Translations under genes and position numbers: made by a program
Part shown: positions 16,633 to 25,847 of the stretch, piece after piece
Numbering within the stretch: the first letter of the stretch is position 1
How the letters are laid out: each line of letters begins with the position of its first letter
NCBI GenBank assembly: GCA_045535815.1
Contig: JAZSMJ010000035.1
Coordinates: forward strand, 11,909 to 75,908
From: JAZSMJ01 sp045535815
Lineage (GTDB): Bacteria > Bacillota > Clostridia > Oscillospirales > CAG-272
Length of the DNA stretch: 64,000 bases
Direction: 5' to 3'
The notes under the pieces: generated by a model
Told to the model about the DNA's origin: nothing
Databases searched by the model: none
The model's input: only the letters and a program-made list of their open reading frames with translations

Positions 16633-17943
16633 GTTTTTGAAATATTCGTCTGTTGATTGTTTTACTTTATCAAAAAGAAGTAAAACCGCAAACATATTGA
16701 TAAAAGTCATAAGAGATACAGAAAGATCAGCAAGCTCCCATATCAACGCAGAAGACGCTACCGAACCGTATATTGCAGTCAGACTATAGACTATATTATA
16801 AATCTTCAAAAGTATTTTTTTATCTGAAATAAACTTAATGCACTCAGATGCGTAATGAGACCAGCAAATAATTGATGCAAAAGCAAACAGAAATACAGAA
16901 ACAGCCATAAAATACGATGCAAAATCACCAAGGTAATATTCATATGCTTTTATTGCAAGTAACATTCCGTCGTAAGTACATATCTCATTGTAGGGTAAAA
17001 GTATAACTATTGCCGTAACAGAGCAGAGAAGTATAGTGTCAACAAAAACTTCGAAAATTCCCCAAAAACCTTGCTCAACCGGTGATTTATTTTCAGCTGA
17101 TGCGTGAGCAAACGGTGCTGTTCCGCATCCTGCCTCATTTGAAAATATCCCTCTTGAAACACCAAATCTGATTGATTTCATAGTTAAAAATCCAATAAAT
17201 CCGCCTGATACAGACTTCATATCAAAGGCATCGTATACTATATTTTTTAATACCAAAGCAACATCGGAGAAATTAGTAAATATAATATACAGTGATATTG
17301 CCAGATATGTTACAGAAAGGAAGGGAATAAGCCTTACCGTTACGTCGGAAATGCTTTTGACTCCTCCGCTTATAACAACAAAGGTAAGAATACACAAAAT
17401 AGCTCCGCATAATATATTATCAAGTGCAAAACAGTTTGACACCGCATCAGCAGCAGATTTCACCTGAACTATATTTCCTAAGGAAAATGAAGCAAAAATA
17501 CATATAATTGCAAATATCACAGAGAGGACCTTTGAGCCAATCCCTTTTTTTATGTAGTATATTGCGCCGCCATAGCTTATACAGTTCTTTTTTTCTTTAA
17601 AAAGCATTGCAAGAACTATCTCGCTGTACTTTATTATAAGGGATATAAAAGCAGACACAATCATCCAAAACACCGCACCCGGCCCACCGGCTGTAACTGC
17701 TGTAGCAACTCCGGCTATATTTCCAACGCCAAGAGTTCCCGCAAGAGCAAGAGTAACGGCTTTAAACGGTGATATTCCTTTGTCGCTTCTTTCATATCCA
17801 AACAATGATTTTATTACGGTAAGAGGCTTGAATATAACATTGATTTTTCCCAATTTTATACTGAACAAGAGACCGCAAAGCAGCAAAAATAACGGTAACG
17901 ACGGACCGAAAATCATACTGTTAGCCAATGTTAAAATATTCAA
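16618..17943 (-). CDS. Sodium:alanine symporter family transporter (AGCS)
   Basis: Na+-coupled small neutral amino-acid uptake across the cytoplasmic membrane (Ala, Gly or similar). About eleven hydrophobic segments; family blocks TLGVGNIAGVATAVTAGGPG and GVSRGIFSNEAGCGTAP are well conserved. The real start is a TTG at 17943: GGAGGG lies six bases before it, and that ribosome site would be inside the gene if an upstream in-frame TTG at 17961 were used. The protein is then 441 residues, normal for the family. Its last codons form part of the terminator hairpin. The exact substrate is unknown. Confidence 0.92.
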   Translation of the reverse strand: MNILTLANSMIFGPSLPLFLLLCGLLFSIKLGKINVIFKPLTVIKSLFGYERSDKGISPFKAVTLALAGTLGVGNIAGVATAVTAGGPGAVFWMIVSAFISLIIKYSEIVLAMLFKEKKNCISYGGAIYYIKKGIGSKVLSVIFAIICIFASFSLGNIVQVKSAADAVSNCFALDNILCGAILCILTFVVISGGVKSISDVTVRLIPFLSVTYLAISLYIIFTNFSDVALVLKNIVYDAFDMKSVSGGFIGFLTMKSIRFGVSRGIFSNEAGCGTAPFAHASAENKSPVEQGFWGIFEVFVDTILLCSVTAIVILLPYNEICTYDGMLLAIKAYEYYLGDFASYFMAVSVFLFAFASIICWSHYASECIKFISDKKILLKIYNIVYSLTAIYGSVASSALIWELADLSVSLMTFINMFAVLLLFDKVKQSTDEYFKNKKPN

Positions 17944-18093
17944 GTTGCACCCTCCGTTCAAGATAAGGATAATCAGTATAATTTACTTTAAAATTGGTAA
18001 AAATATTCTAAATTGTAATTTTCTTTTTTAAATGTTAAATAAATGTAAATAAACACATTATCTATTGATTTTTAAATAGAACTTGTGTAGAAT

Positions 18094-18130
18094 TATACTG
18101 TATTTAGCACTCATTATAACAGAGTGCTAA
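18094..18130 (+). promoter_or_regulatory. groESL promoter -10 with CIRCE operator (HrcA box)
   Basis: TTAGCACTC (18104-18112), nine bases, GAGTGCTAA (18122-18130) is an exact match to CIRCE, the binding site of the heat-shock repressor HrcA. A TATACT -10 lies just upstream at 18094-18099; its -35 is poor. HrcA itself is not in the window. Confidence 0.95.
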
Positions 18131-18179
18131 TAGCATAGTAAAAAACATTTTAACATAAATAATCAGGAGGAATTGATTT

Positions 18180-18464
18180 ATGAATATCAAACCACTTGCA
18201 GACAGAGTTCTTATAAAGTCTGTTGAAGCTGAAGAAACTACAAAGAGCGGAATTATCCTTGCAGGTACTGCTAAGGAAAAGCCCCAGATTGCTGAAGTTA
18301 TCGCAGTCGGCCCCGGCGGAAACGTTGACGGTAAAGACGTTGTTATGATAGTTAAGCCCGGTGATAAGGTTATCACAAGCAAGTATTCAGGAACAGAAGT
18401 AAAGTGCGATGACACTGAATACACCATCGTAAGACAGAGTGATATCCTCGCTATCGTTGACTGA
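18180..18464 (+). CDS. groES: Co-chaperonin GroES
   Basis: Ten-kilodalton lid of the GroEL folding chamber, 94 residues, the standard length. It has the conserved start INIKPLADRVLIK-type block, the mobile-loop region EETTKSGIILAGTAKEKPQ, and the closing YTIVRQSDILAIV. AGGAGG precedes the ATG. Transcribed with groEL under CIRCE control, so induced when HrcA is inactivated by heat or misfolded protein. Confidence 0.98.
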   Translation: MNIKPLADRVLIKSVEAEETTKSGIILAGTAKEKPQIAEVIAVGPGGNVDGKDVVMIVKPGDKVITSKYSGTEVKCDDTEYTIVRQSDILAIVD

Positions 18465-18492
18465 TTAAATTTTTAAAGGAGATATATTAGAA

Positions 18493-20127
18493 ATGGCAAA
18501 AGAAATACTTTACGGTACTGATGCAAGAAATGCTTTGCTTGCAGGTATAGATAAGCTCGCAAATACAGTTAAGATTACACTTGGTCCTAAGGGAAGAAAC
18601 GTTGTTCTTGATAAGAAATACGGCTCTCCTCTAATAATAAACGACGGTGTATCCATTGCTAAGGAAATCGAGCTTGACGATCCTATGGAAAATATGGGTG
18701 CTCAGATCATCAAGGAAGTTGCTACAAAAACAAACGATGCAGCCGGTGACGGAACAACAACTGCAACTCTTCTCGCTCAGATCCTTATTCACGAGGGTAT
18801 GAAGAATGTTACCGCAGGCGCTAATCCTATGGTTATACGTAAGGGTATCCAGAAGGCAGTTGATAAGGCTGTTGAAGAGCTTGTAGGAATGTCCAAGAAG
18901 GTTAACGGATCTGCTGATATCGCACGTGTAGGTACCATTTCTGCAGACGATCCGGTTATCGGAACACTTATTGCAGACGCTATGGAAAAGGTTACCTCCG
19001 ACGGTGTTATCACAGTTGAGGAATCCAAATCTGCTGAAACATACTGCGAAGTTGTTGAAGGTATGCAGTTTGACAGAGGTTACCTCTCTCCCTATATGGT
19101 AACAGATACAGAAAAGATGGAAGCTGTTATCGATGACGCCTTCATTCTTATTACAGATAAGAAGATCTCCAACATTCAGGAAATTCTTCCTGTTCTTGAG
19201 CAGATCGTTCAGTCCGGAAGAAAGCTTGTAATTATCGCTGAGGACGTTGAAGGCGAAGCTCTTACAACTCTTATCCTCAACAAGCTCAAGGGAACATTCA
19301 CATGCGTTGCAGTTAAGGCTCCCGGATTTGGTGACAGAAGAAAAGAAATGCTCCGTGATATCGCAATTCTTACAGGCGGTACAGTAATTTCAAGCGAGAT
19401 CGGTCTTGAACTCAAGGATGCAACAGTTGAACAGCTTGGAAGAGCAAGACAGGTTAAGATAGACAAAGAAAACACTATCATCGTTGACGGCGCAGGAAAT
19501 CCTGCAGATATCAAGGGCAGAATAGCTCAGATCAAGTCCGGCATCGAAACAACAACCTCTGATTTTGACAGAGAAAAGCTTCAGGAAAGACTTGCAAAGC
19601 TTTCCGGCGGTGTTGCAGTTATCAAGGTTGGTGCTGCTACAGAAACAGAAATGAAGGAAAAGAAGCTTCGCATTGAAGATGCGCTCAACGCAACAAAGGC
19701 TGCTGTTGAAGAGGGAATCATCCCCGGAGGCGGTGTTGCATACCTCAACGTTATAGACAAGGTAAAAGAAATTGTTGATACAGTTGACGGTGACGAAAAG
19801 ACAGGCGTTAAAATTGTTGTCAGAGCACTTGAAGAGCCCGTGCGTCAGATTGCTGAAAACGCTGGCTTTGAAGGTTCTGTAATAGTTGACAAGATCATGT
19901 CCAAGGGTAAGGCAGGTTATGGCTTCAACGCTGCAACAGAAACCTACGTTGATATGATGAAGGTTGGAATCGTTGATCCTACCAAGGTTACAAGAAGCGC
20001 ACTTCAGAACGCTGCATCTATTGCTGCTACAGTTCTTACAACAGAAGCAGTTGTTGCAGACAAGAAGGAAGAAAATCCCGCACCCGCAGCTGCTGCCGGC
20101 ATGGGCGGAATGGGCGGAATGTATTAA
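18493..20127 (+). CDS. groEL: Chaperonin GroEL
   Basis: ATP-driven chaperonin of 544 residues. ATP-site blocks TLGPKGRNVVLDKKYG and DGAGDGTTTA-type (here AAGDGTTTATLL) are present, and the C-terminus ends in the flexible Gly-Met repeats GMGGMGGMY. AAAGGAG precedes the ATG, 28 bases after groES. The unit ends in a strong hairpin (20142-20177). Base composition and codon use are more GC-rich and regular than in neighbours, as expected for a highly expressed gene. Confidence 0.98.
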   Translation: MAKEILYGTDARNALLAGIDKLANTVKITLGPKGRNVVLDKKYGSPLIINDGVSIAKEIELDDPMENMGAQIIKEVATKTNDAAGDGTTTATLLAQILIHEGMKNVTAGANPMVIRKGIQKAVDKAVEELVGMSKKVNGSADIARVGTISADDPVIGTLIADAMEKVTSDGVITVEESKSAETYCEVVEGMQFDRGYLSPYMVTDTEKMEAVIDDAFILITDKKISNIQEILPVLEQIVQSGRKLVIIAEDVEGEALTTLILNKLKGTFTCVAVKAPGFGDRRKEMLRDIAILTGGTVISSEIGLELKDATVEQLGRARQVKIDKENTIIVDGAGNPADIKGRIAQIKSGIETTTSDFDREKLQERLAKLSGGVAVIKVGAATETEMKEKKLRIEDALNATKAAVEEGIIPGGGVAYLNVIDKVKEIVDTVDGDEKTGVKIVVRALEEPVRQIAENAGFEGSVIVDKIMSKGKAGYGFNAATETYVDMMKVGIVDPTKVTRSALQNAASIAATVLTTEAVVADKKEENPAPAAAAGMGGMGGMY

Positions 20128-20141
20128 TAATTAAGTCAAAC

Positions 20142-20177
20142 AAAAAATCCGTAAGCATAAAAGCTTACGGATTTTTT
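20142..20177. terminator. Bidirectional terminator between groEL and metY
   Basis: Perfect 15-bp stem AAAAAATCCGTAAGC / GCTTACGGATTTTTT with a six-base loop; T runs follow on both strands. Confidence 0.95.
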
Positions 20178-20185
20178 ATATAAAT

Positions 20186-21466
20186 TCATATATTATCAAG
20201 CGCTTGCTTAATATCTGCAATTATATCTTCAACGTCCTCTATGCCAACAGAAAATCTTACAAGATCGGGGCTTATACCGCATTCCTCAAGCTGCTTATCT
20301 GTAAGCTGACGGTGAGTTGTACTTGCAGGATGCAAAACGCAGGTTCTTGCATCTGCCACGTGTGTAACAACGGCAGCAAGCTTTAAGCTGTCCATAAACT
20401 TGGTAGCAGCCTCACGTCCGCCTTTAATACCGAATGATATAACTCCGGACGTTCCGTTTGGCATATACTTTTTGGCAAGCTCATAATACTTATTTCCTTC
20501 AAGCAAGGGATAGTTGACCCACGTTATTCTGCTGTCACGGCTTAAAAATTCGGCTATAGCCTGGGCATTTTCACAATGTCTCTTAACTCTTAAGGCGAGA
20601 GTTTCAAGTCCGAGATTGATTAAAAATGCATTCTGCGGAGACTGGATAGATCCGAGGTCTCTCATAAGCTGTACGGTCGCTTTAGTTATATACGCAAGCT
20701 CTTTAAAGCTTTCGGTATAGGTAAGACCGTGATAAGAATCATCGGGCTGTGTAAGTCCCGGGAACTTATCTGCGTTAGCATTCCAGTCAAATTTTCCGCT
20801 ATCTACTATAACGCCGCCTATGGTGGATGCATGTCCGTCCATATATTTGGTAGTAGAATGTGTTACGATATCTGCCCCGAATTCAAATGGACGCAGATTA
20901 ATGGGAGTAGGGAAGGTGTTATCAACTATAAGCGGAACGCCGTGATCGTGTGCTATTTTTGCAAATTTTTCAATATCAAGCACGTCAAGAGAAGGATTTG
21001 AAAGCGTTTCTGCAAAAACAAGCTTAGTGTTGGGCTTGAACTTTGACGCAATCTCTTCTTCAGAAGCATCGGGACGAACAAAGGTTGCGTCTATCCCAAG
21101 CTTTTTCATGGTAACTGAGATGAGATTATACGTTCCGCCGTAAATTGCAGCTGAGCTTATAATGTGATCTCCTGCGCCACATATATTGAACATAGCATAA
21201 AAGTTTGCTGCCTGTCCGGATGAAGTAAGCATAGCGGCAACTCCGCCTTCGAGATCTGCAATCTTTGCTGCAACCGCATCATTGGTAGGATTCTGCAATC
21301 TTGAATAAAAATATCCGGATTCCTTCAAATCAAACAGATTACCCATCTGCTCGCTTGACTCGTACTTAAACGTTGTGCTTTGGTATATCGGAAGCACTCT
21401 CGGCTCTCCGTTTTTGGGAGTGTAGCCGGACTGCACGCATTTTGTGTTTATTTTATAGCTTGACAT
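20186..21466 (-). CDS. metY: O-acetylhomoserine aminocarboxypropyltransferase (MetY)
   Basis: Cys/Met-metabolism PLP enzyme, 426 residues, making homocysteine from O-acetylhomoserine and sulfide. Hallmarks: LPIYQSTTF (25-33), YSRLQNPT, the SSGQAA motif, VDNTFPTP, and the PLP lysine K207 in HSTTKYMDGH; the long insertion after residue 215 and the end block HPASTTHRQL...SVGIED fit MetY rather than the shorter MetB/MetC. GGAGAA precedes the ATG. It is the last gene of a minus-strand unit behind gltX and glnS (15-base gap) and ends at the hairpin shared with groEL. Some relatives use other acyl-homoserines. Confidence 0.92.
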   Translation of the reverse strand: MSSYKINTKCVQSGYTPKNGEPRVLPIYQSTTFKYESSEQMGNLFDLKESGYFYSRLQNPTNDAVAAKIADLEGGVAAMLTSSGQAANFYAMFNICGAGDHIISSAAIYGGTYNLISVTMKKLGIDATFVRPDASEEEIASKFKPNTKLVFAETLSNPSLDVLDIEKFAKIAHDHGVPLIVDNTFPTPINLRPFEFGADIVTHSTTKYMDGHASTIGGVIVDSGKFDWNANADKFPGLTQPDDSYHGLTYTESFKELAYITKATVQLMRDLGSIQSPQNAFLINLGLETLALRVKRHCENAQAIAEFLSRDSRITWVNYPLLEGNKYYELAKKYMPNGTSGVISFGIKGGREAATKFMDSLKLAAVVTHVADARTCVLHPASTTHRQLTDKQLEECGISPDLVRFSVGIEDVEDIIADIKQALDNI

Positions 21467-21480
21467 TTAGGTTCTCCTTA

Positions 21481-23145
21481 TTACTGACTTTGCTTGGGAA
21501 AGCTATCCTTGAGTGTTACTATTCTATTGAACGTGCCGGGATTTTTGGAATCAATGGTGAAATATCCGTTTCGAACAAACTGGAATTTTTCACCCACCTC
21601 AGCAGAAGTCAATGACTGTTCTATCTTACATCCCGAAAGCTTTTTAACAGAATCGTGATTAAGAAAATCGTCGTAGTCCTTATCTTCGGGAATATCATTA
21701 AGATTGGGAATGGTAAACAACTTATCGTAAAGCATAATATCAGCATCCGAGCAATTGGAGCAGGAAAGCCAATGTATAGTTCCTTTTATCTTTCTGCCGT
21801 CAGCAGGATTTCCGTTTGCAGTTTCAAGATCTGCAGTACAGTGTATCTCAACTATATTGCCTTCGTTATCCTTTATGATCTCGTTACACTTAACGATATA
21901 AGCTCCCATAAGTCTTACTTCGCCTTCTGGCTTCATTCTGAAAAACTTAGGCGGAGGAACTTCAGCAAAATCACTGCTTTCGATATATACCTCACGAGTG
22001 AAGGGAACTGCTCTCGTTCCTGCTTCGGGATCGCCGGGATTATTGGGAAGATCGAAATATTCAACCTTATCCTCAGGATAATTGGTAATAACTACCTTTA
22101 TAGGATCAAGAACAGCAATGCGTCTTTGTGCCTTTAGGTTGAGCTCTTCTCTTATGCAATGCTCAAGCAGCTCAATATCAACTATACTGTAAGCCTTTGC
22201 TATACCCGCACGCTTTACAAAATCAAATATAGAATCAGGAGTATAGCCTCTTCTTCTGAGTCCGCAGATAGTAGGCATTCTCGGGTCATCCCAGCCGTCA
22301 GCAATACCTGTTTCAACAAGCTTGCGAAGGTATCTCTTACTCATAACCGTATAGGTTACGTTAAGTCTTGCAAACTCATACTGGTGAGGACGAGGATCGA
22401 ATCCGCCTATATTTTCTATTACCCAATCGTAAAGAGGTCTATGATTCTCAAACTCAAGCGAGCATAAGGAATAAGTGATGCCCTCAAGAGCGTTCTGTAT
22501 CGGATGAGCATAATCGTAGAGCGGATAAATACACCATTTATCACCCTGGCGGTGATGATGAGCTCTTAATATACGGTATATAGCCGGATCTCTCATATTT
22601 ATATTAGGAGATGCCATATCAATCTTTGCTCTGAGAGTCTTTGATCCGTCTTCAAACTCACCGTTTTTCATTCTCTCAAAAAGATCGAGGTTTTCTTCAA
22701 CAGATCTGTCTCTGTAAGGACTGTTTTTTCCGGGCTCTGTAAGAGTTCCTCTGTATTCACGCATCTCGTCTGCAGAAAGATCGCACACGTAAGCCTTACC
22801 GTCTTTGATAAGCTTTACAGCAAATTCATAGCACTTATCAAAATAATCCGAACCGTAAAAAATACCACCGGTAGGCTCAGCTCCAAGCCATTTAAGATCC
22901 TGCAAAATAGAATCTACGTATTCCGTATCTTCCTTTGAAGGATTAGTATCGTCATAACGAAGATTGAACAAACCGCCGTATTTTTTTGCAGTAGAGCTAT
23001 TGATATATATCGCCTTTGCGCTTCCTATATGGAGATATCCGTTAGGCTCGGGAGGAAAGCGTGTATGCACGGTATTATTAACGCCTTCTGCAAGATCCTT
23101 ATCTATTATTTCATGTATAAAGTTGGATGAAATTTCTTCTGACAT
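21481..23145 (-). CDS. glnS: Glutaminyl-tRNA synthetase
   Basis: Class Ic synthetase charging tRNA-Gln directly, 554 residues. The signature PPEPNGYLHIGSAKA (31-45, HIGS as the HIGH element) and VMSKRYL (KMSKS element) are those of GlnRS, and the C-terminal two beta-barrels of GlnRS are present (KVVITNYPED onward). Many Bacillota lack this enzyme and use a non-discriminating GltX plus GatCAB, so its presence here right after gltX (15-base gap) is informative. AGAGGAAA precedes the ATG. Confidence 0.95.
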   Translation of the reverse strand: MSEEISSNFIHEIIDKDLAEGVNNTVHTRFPPEPNGYLHIGSAKAIYINSSTAKKYGGLFNLRYDDTNPSKEDTEYVDSILQDLKWLGAEPTGGIFYGSDYFDKCYEFAVKLIKDGKAYVCDLSADEMREYRGTLTEPGKNSPYRDRSVEENLDLFERMKNGEFEDGSKTLRAKIDMASPNINMRDPAIYRILRAHHHRQGDKWCIYPLYDYAHPIQNALEGITYSLCSLEFENHRPLYDWVIENIGGFDPRPHQYEFARLNVTYTVMSKRYLRKLVETGIADGWDDPRMPTICGLRRRGYTPDSIFDFVKRAGIAKAYSIVDIELLEHCIREELNLKAQRRIAVLDPIKVVITNYPEDKVEYFDLPNNPGDPEAGTRAVPFTREVYIESSDFAEVPPPKFFRMKPEGEVRLMGAYIVKCNEIIKDNEGNIVEIHCTADLETANGNPADGRKIKGTIHWLSCSNCSDADIMLYDKLFTIPNLNDIPEDKDYDDFLNHDSVKKLSGCKIEQSLTSAEVGEKFQFVRNGYFTIDSKNPGTFNRIVTLKDSFPKQSQ

Positions 23146-23160
23146 TTTTATTTCCTCTTT

Positions 23161-24810
23161 TCAATTAAGGGTGTTTATCATATTTTTGATTCTACTAAGT
23201 GACTTTTCTTTTCCAAGTATATGCATTACTTCATAAAGGTCGGGAGAATTAAGCTTGCCAGTAACAGCAATTCTTATAAACATACTAACGTCGCCAACGT
23301 GACCTTTATAGGCATCCGGGTCATTTTTATAAAGCTTAACCTCGGGTGCATAACCAATTTTCTCAGCTATAATCTTTACTTTATTAAACCATTCTTCAGC
23401 ACTGTCAGCCTCATCATATACGCAAATGAATTCGGTCAATGCAGATTTAACGTCGGCTTTATCAAAATTATCGGGAATAGCGTCCTCCATCTTGAAATAA
23501 TCATCGTAGAAGAAGCTCATATACTGCTTTGTTTCAGACCATATTGCATAATCTTTTCTGGGCTTTTTACCGCCTCTTCCGATAGAAAGAATCTTTATAG
23601 CAAAATCCTTATCGCCCGAAAGCTTTTCAGCAAAGTCTGCATCAAATTCAGATGCCCATTCAATAACCTTATCATAAACCGTTTCGGCTGTCATCTTTGA
23701 TATTACATTCTTTGATACGTCGCAAAGCTTCATATAATCAAAGAGTGAGCCTGCAGGATTCATTTTCTTGTACGAGAACTTGAATGAATCGGCAGGAGCA
23801 TCAGGATTAGCACGTCTCCAATCCTCGTAATTTGAATTCAGTACCGTAAGTACGTATTCGTACACAGCCTCAACAGGGAAGCCCTCAGCTTTGTAATAAG
23901 AGAGCGCAAACTCAGGGTCTTTACGCTTTGAAAGCTTTCTCTTGGATTCTCCGTCCATCTTCATCAGCGGACCAATATGCAGATATTTTGGTATTTTGAA
24001 TCCAAGGGATTTAAACAACTGAATATGGAACGGAAGAGATGGAAGCCATTCATCACCTCTTACAACGTGCGTTGTGTACATAAGATGATCGTCTACCGCA
24101 TGAGCAAAGTGATACGTGGGAATTCCGTCAGACTTAAGCAGAATATGGTCCATATCATTTTCGGTGAGTTCAAGATCTCCTTTTATAAGATCTGTAAATT
24201 TAATTTTATTTTCTATAGATCCGGTGGAACGGAATCGTAAAACCCAGGGCTGACCGTCATTTAGCTTTTCTTCAATTTCTTCAATGCTACGGTCTCTCCA
24301 AATAGCCCATTTTCCGAAGTAACCAAAATTGGCTTTTTCCGCTTTCTGTTTAGCACGGATATCAGAAAGCTCTTCTTCAGTACAGAAGCAAGGGTAAGCC
24401 TTACCATCGATGACAAGCTGTTTAGCATATACGTGATATATATCTTTTCTCTGACGCTGTCTGTAAGGCCCGTATTTTCCGACAGAACCGTTTTCAAATT
24501 CACCTTCATCAAACTGTACGTTATAGTGTTTGAGTGAATCTATAAGCATTTCAACCGCTCCGAGAACCTCACGCTTAGCGTCTGTATCTTCAACTCTAAG
24601 AAAATGAACGCCTCCAGACTGATGAGAAAGACGCTCTGAGGTTATTCCTTGAATCAAGTTGCCAAGGTGAACGAATCCCGTAGGGCTGGGAGCCATTCTT
24701 GAAACTATCGCTCCCTCAGGAAGCTCTCTTGCAGGAAATTCTGCTTCAATATCCTCAGGAGTTTTGGTAACGCAAGGAAACAAAAGTTCAGCTAATTTTA
24801 AAGTATCCAT
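23161..24810 (-). CDS. gltX: Glutamyl-tRNA synthetase
   Basis: Class Ic synthetase charging tRNA-Glu. HIGH element in APSPTGFVHLGN and KMSKS element in KRKLSKRKDP. It has 549 residues, some 60 more than the common bacterial form, mainly in the C-terminal anticodon-binding part; this longer type is familiar from several Clostridia. AAAGGATG precedes the ATG. It lies between the MBL hydrolase gene (31-base gap) and glnS, so the two synthetases are co-expressed. With GlnRS present, this GltX may be discriminating, charging only tRNA-Glu. Confidence 0.94.
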   Translation of the reverse strand: MDTLKLAELLFPCVTKTPEDIEAEFPARELPEGAIVSRMAPSPTGFVHLGNLIQGITSERLSHQSGGVHFLRVEDTDAKREVLGAVEMLIDSLKHYNVQFDEGEFENGSVGKYGPYRQRQRKDIYHVYAKQLVIDGKAYPCFCTEEELSDIRAKQKAEKANFGYFGKWAIWRDRSIEEIEEKLNDGQPWVLRFRSTGSIENKIKFTDLIKGDLELTENDMDHILLKSDGIPTYHFAHAVDDHLMYTTHVVRGDEWLPSLPFHIQLFKSLGFKIPKYLHIGPLMKMDGESKRKLSKRKDPEFALSYYKAEGFPVEAVYEYVLTVLNSNYEDWRRANPDAPADSFKFSYKKMNPAGSLFDYMKLCDVSKNVISKMTAETVYDKVIEWASEFDADFAEKLSGDKDFAIKILSIGRGGKKPRKDYAIWSETKQYMSFFYDDYFKMEDAIPDNFDKADVKSALTEFICVYDEADSAEEWFNKVKIIAEKIGYAPEVKLYKNDPDAYKGHVGDVSMFIRIAVTGKLNSPDLYEVMHILGKEKSLSRIKNMINTLN

Positions 24811-24841
24811 TGATTGTACATCCTTTTATATAGTATAATAA

Positions 24842-25474
24842 TTATAAATAACAATTTAAATACGGATTTGTCTTCTTTTCAAAATCAAGAGTAGAGCAAT
24901 CTCCGTGAGCCGGAAGGATTTTGTAGTCACCCTCGAGAGAAGCAAACCATTTCATAGACTCTCTGAGCTGTTTAAGATTTCCGCTATAAAGGTCATATCT
25001 GCCGGTAGCACCCTTAAACAAGGTATCACCGGAGAAAATATTATCCTCAATTATATAGCAAACAGAACCGGCTGTATGTCCAGGTGTATGGACAGCAGTG
25101 ATAAAATATTCACCAAAAGGAATGTTTTCTCCACCCGAAATAAGAACCTCGGCAGTACGGCAGGGAACATCTGATCCTCCGTACTGATACACGTAACTCT
25201 TTCTAGGATCGGTTATAAGCTCGTTGTCCTGTAATCCTACAAATAATTTAGCTCCGGTCAAATCTCGAATTTCTTCAAGTGCCATAATATGATCGAAATG
25301 GCCGTGAGTTAAAAAAATATATTTTATATTCAAAGAATAATCTTCAATCGTTTTTATAATTTTTTCCGCCTCGTATGCTGGATCAAAAATAACAGCATCC
25401 TTTGAGGATTCATCATAAACGATATAACAGTTTGTAGGCATAGGGCCAAGCGAAAGACTAATTATATTTAACAT
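24842..25474 (-). CDS. MBL-fold metallo-hydrolase (glyoxalase II-like)
   Basis: Small metallo-beta-lactamase-fold hydrolase of 210 residues. Metal motif THGHFDH is intact, with further ligands in HTPGHTAGS, FSGDTLF and PAHGD. Such YcbL-like proteins hydrolyse thioesters such as S-lactoylglutathione analogues, but the natural substrate is unknown. The ATG at 25474 has GGTGAG seven bases upstream; an in-frame TTG at 25489 overlaps that site and is rejected. First gene of the MBL-gltX-glnS-metY unit; a TATAAT (25539-25544) with weak -35 lies upstream on the minus strand. Confidence 0.88.
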   Translation of the reverse strand: MLNIISLSLGPMPTNCYIVYDESSKDAVIFDPAYEAEKIIKTIEDYSLNIKYIFLTHGHFDHIMALEEIRDLTGAKLFVGLQDNELITDPRKSYVYQYGGSDVPCRTAEVLISGGENIPFGEYFITAVHTPGHTAGSVCYIIEDNIFSGDTLFKGATGRYDLYSGNLKQLRESMKWFASLEGDYKILPAHGDCSTLDFEKKTNPYLNCYL

Positions 25475-25847
25475 TATAAAACTCACCAAAATAAACGAAT
25501 CAAAATAATTTGCAAAGTATAAAATAACTATTCAAATTATTATATCATATATTTCAGTAAAATAAAAGGAATTTTTCAAATATTTTCAAAAATATATTAC
25601 GGGGAAGAAACATCCCTGCCAATCCTTTGATGCATCTTATTGTACAAAATATAAATTTTGTATAGTTGAGGGAACGGTTTTATATACCTTAAGGTTACAC
25701 TATATATAAAACGTTAGGAATTAGTCTCTCTTTAATTCTGTATAAGCTCTTAAATTCCTTGACAGCATTGGTTGCTCGGTGATATAATATTTAAGTAATA
25801 TTTTTAATTTATATTTTTTATTTAAATTTATTTAATTGGTATCATTG
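25475..25847. other. 373-base intergenic region with two palindromes, no gene seen
   Basis: This AT-rich divergent region contains a minus-strand -10 (25539-25544) for the MBL unit and a strong plus-strand promoter (25759-25788). Between them are a perfect palindrome TACAAAAT-ATAA-ATTTTGTA (25643-25662) and an imperfect inverted repeat pairing 25673-25686 with 25701-25715 (AACGGTTTTATATA against its near-complement). Neither is followed by a T run, so they look more like protein sites or a leader fold than terminators. I see no credible open reading frame and no riboswitch I can name. Confidence 0.5.
25759..25788 (+). promoter_or_regulatory. Promoter of the radical SAM-gpsA unit
   Basis: TTGACA (25759-25764), 18-base spacer, TATAAT (25783-25788), about 60 bases before the start codon. 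Confidence 0.82.

Noticed and set aside
23221..23700. A 159-codon plus-strand frame opposite gltX
   Set aside because: Antisense shadow of a conserved synthetase, with no start site or recognisable motif.
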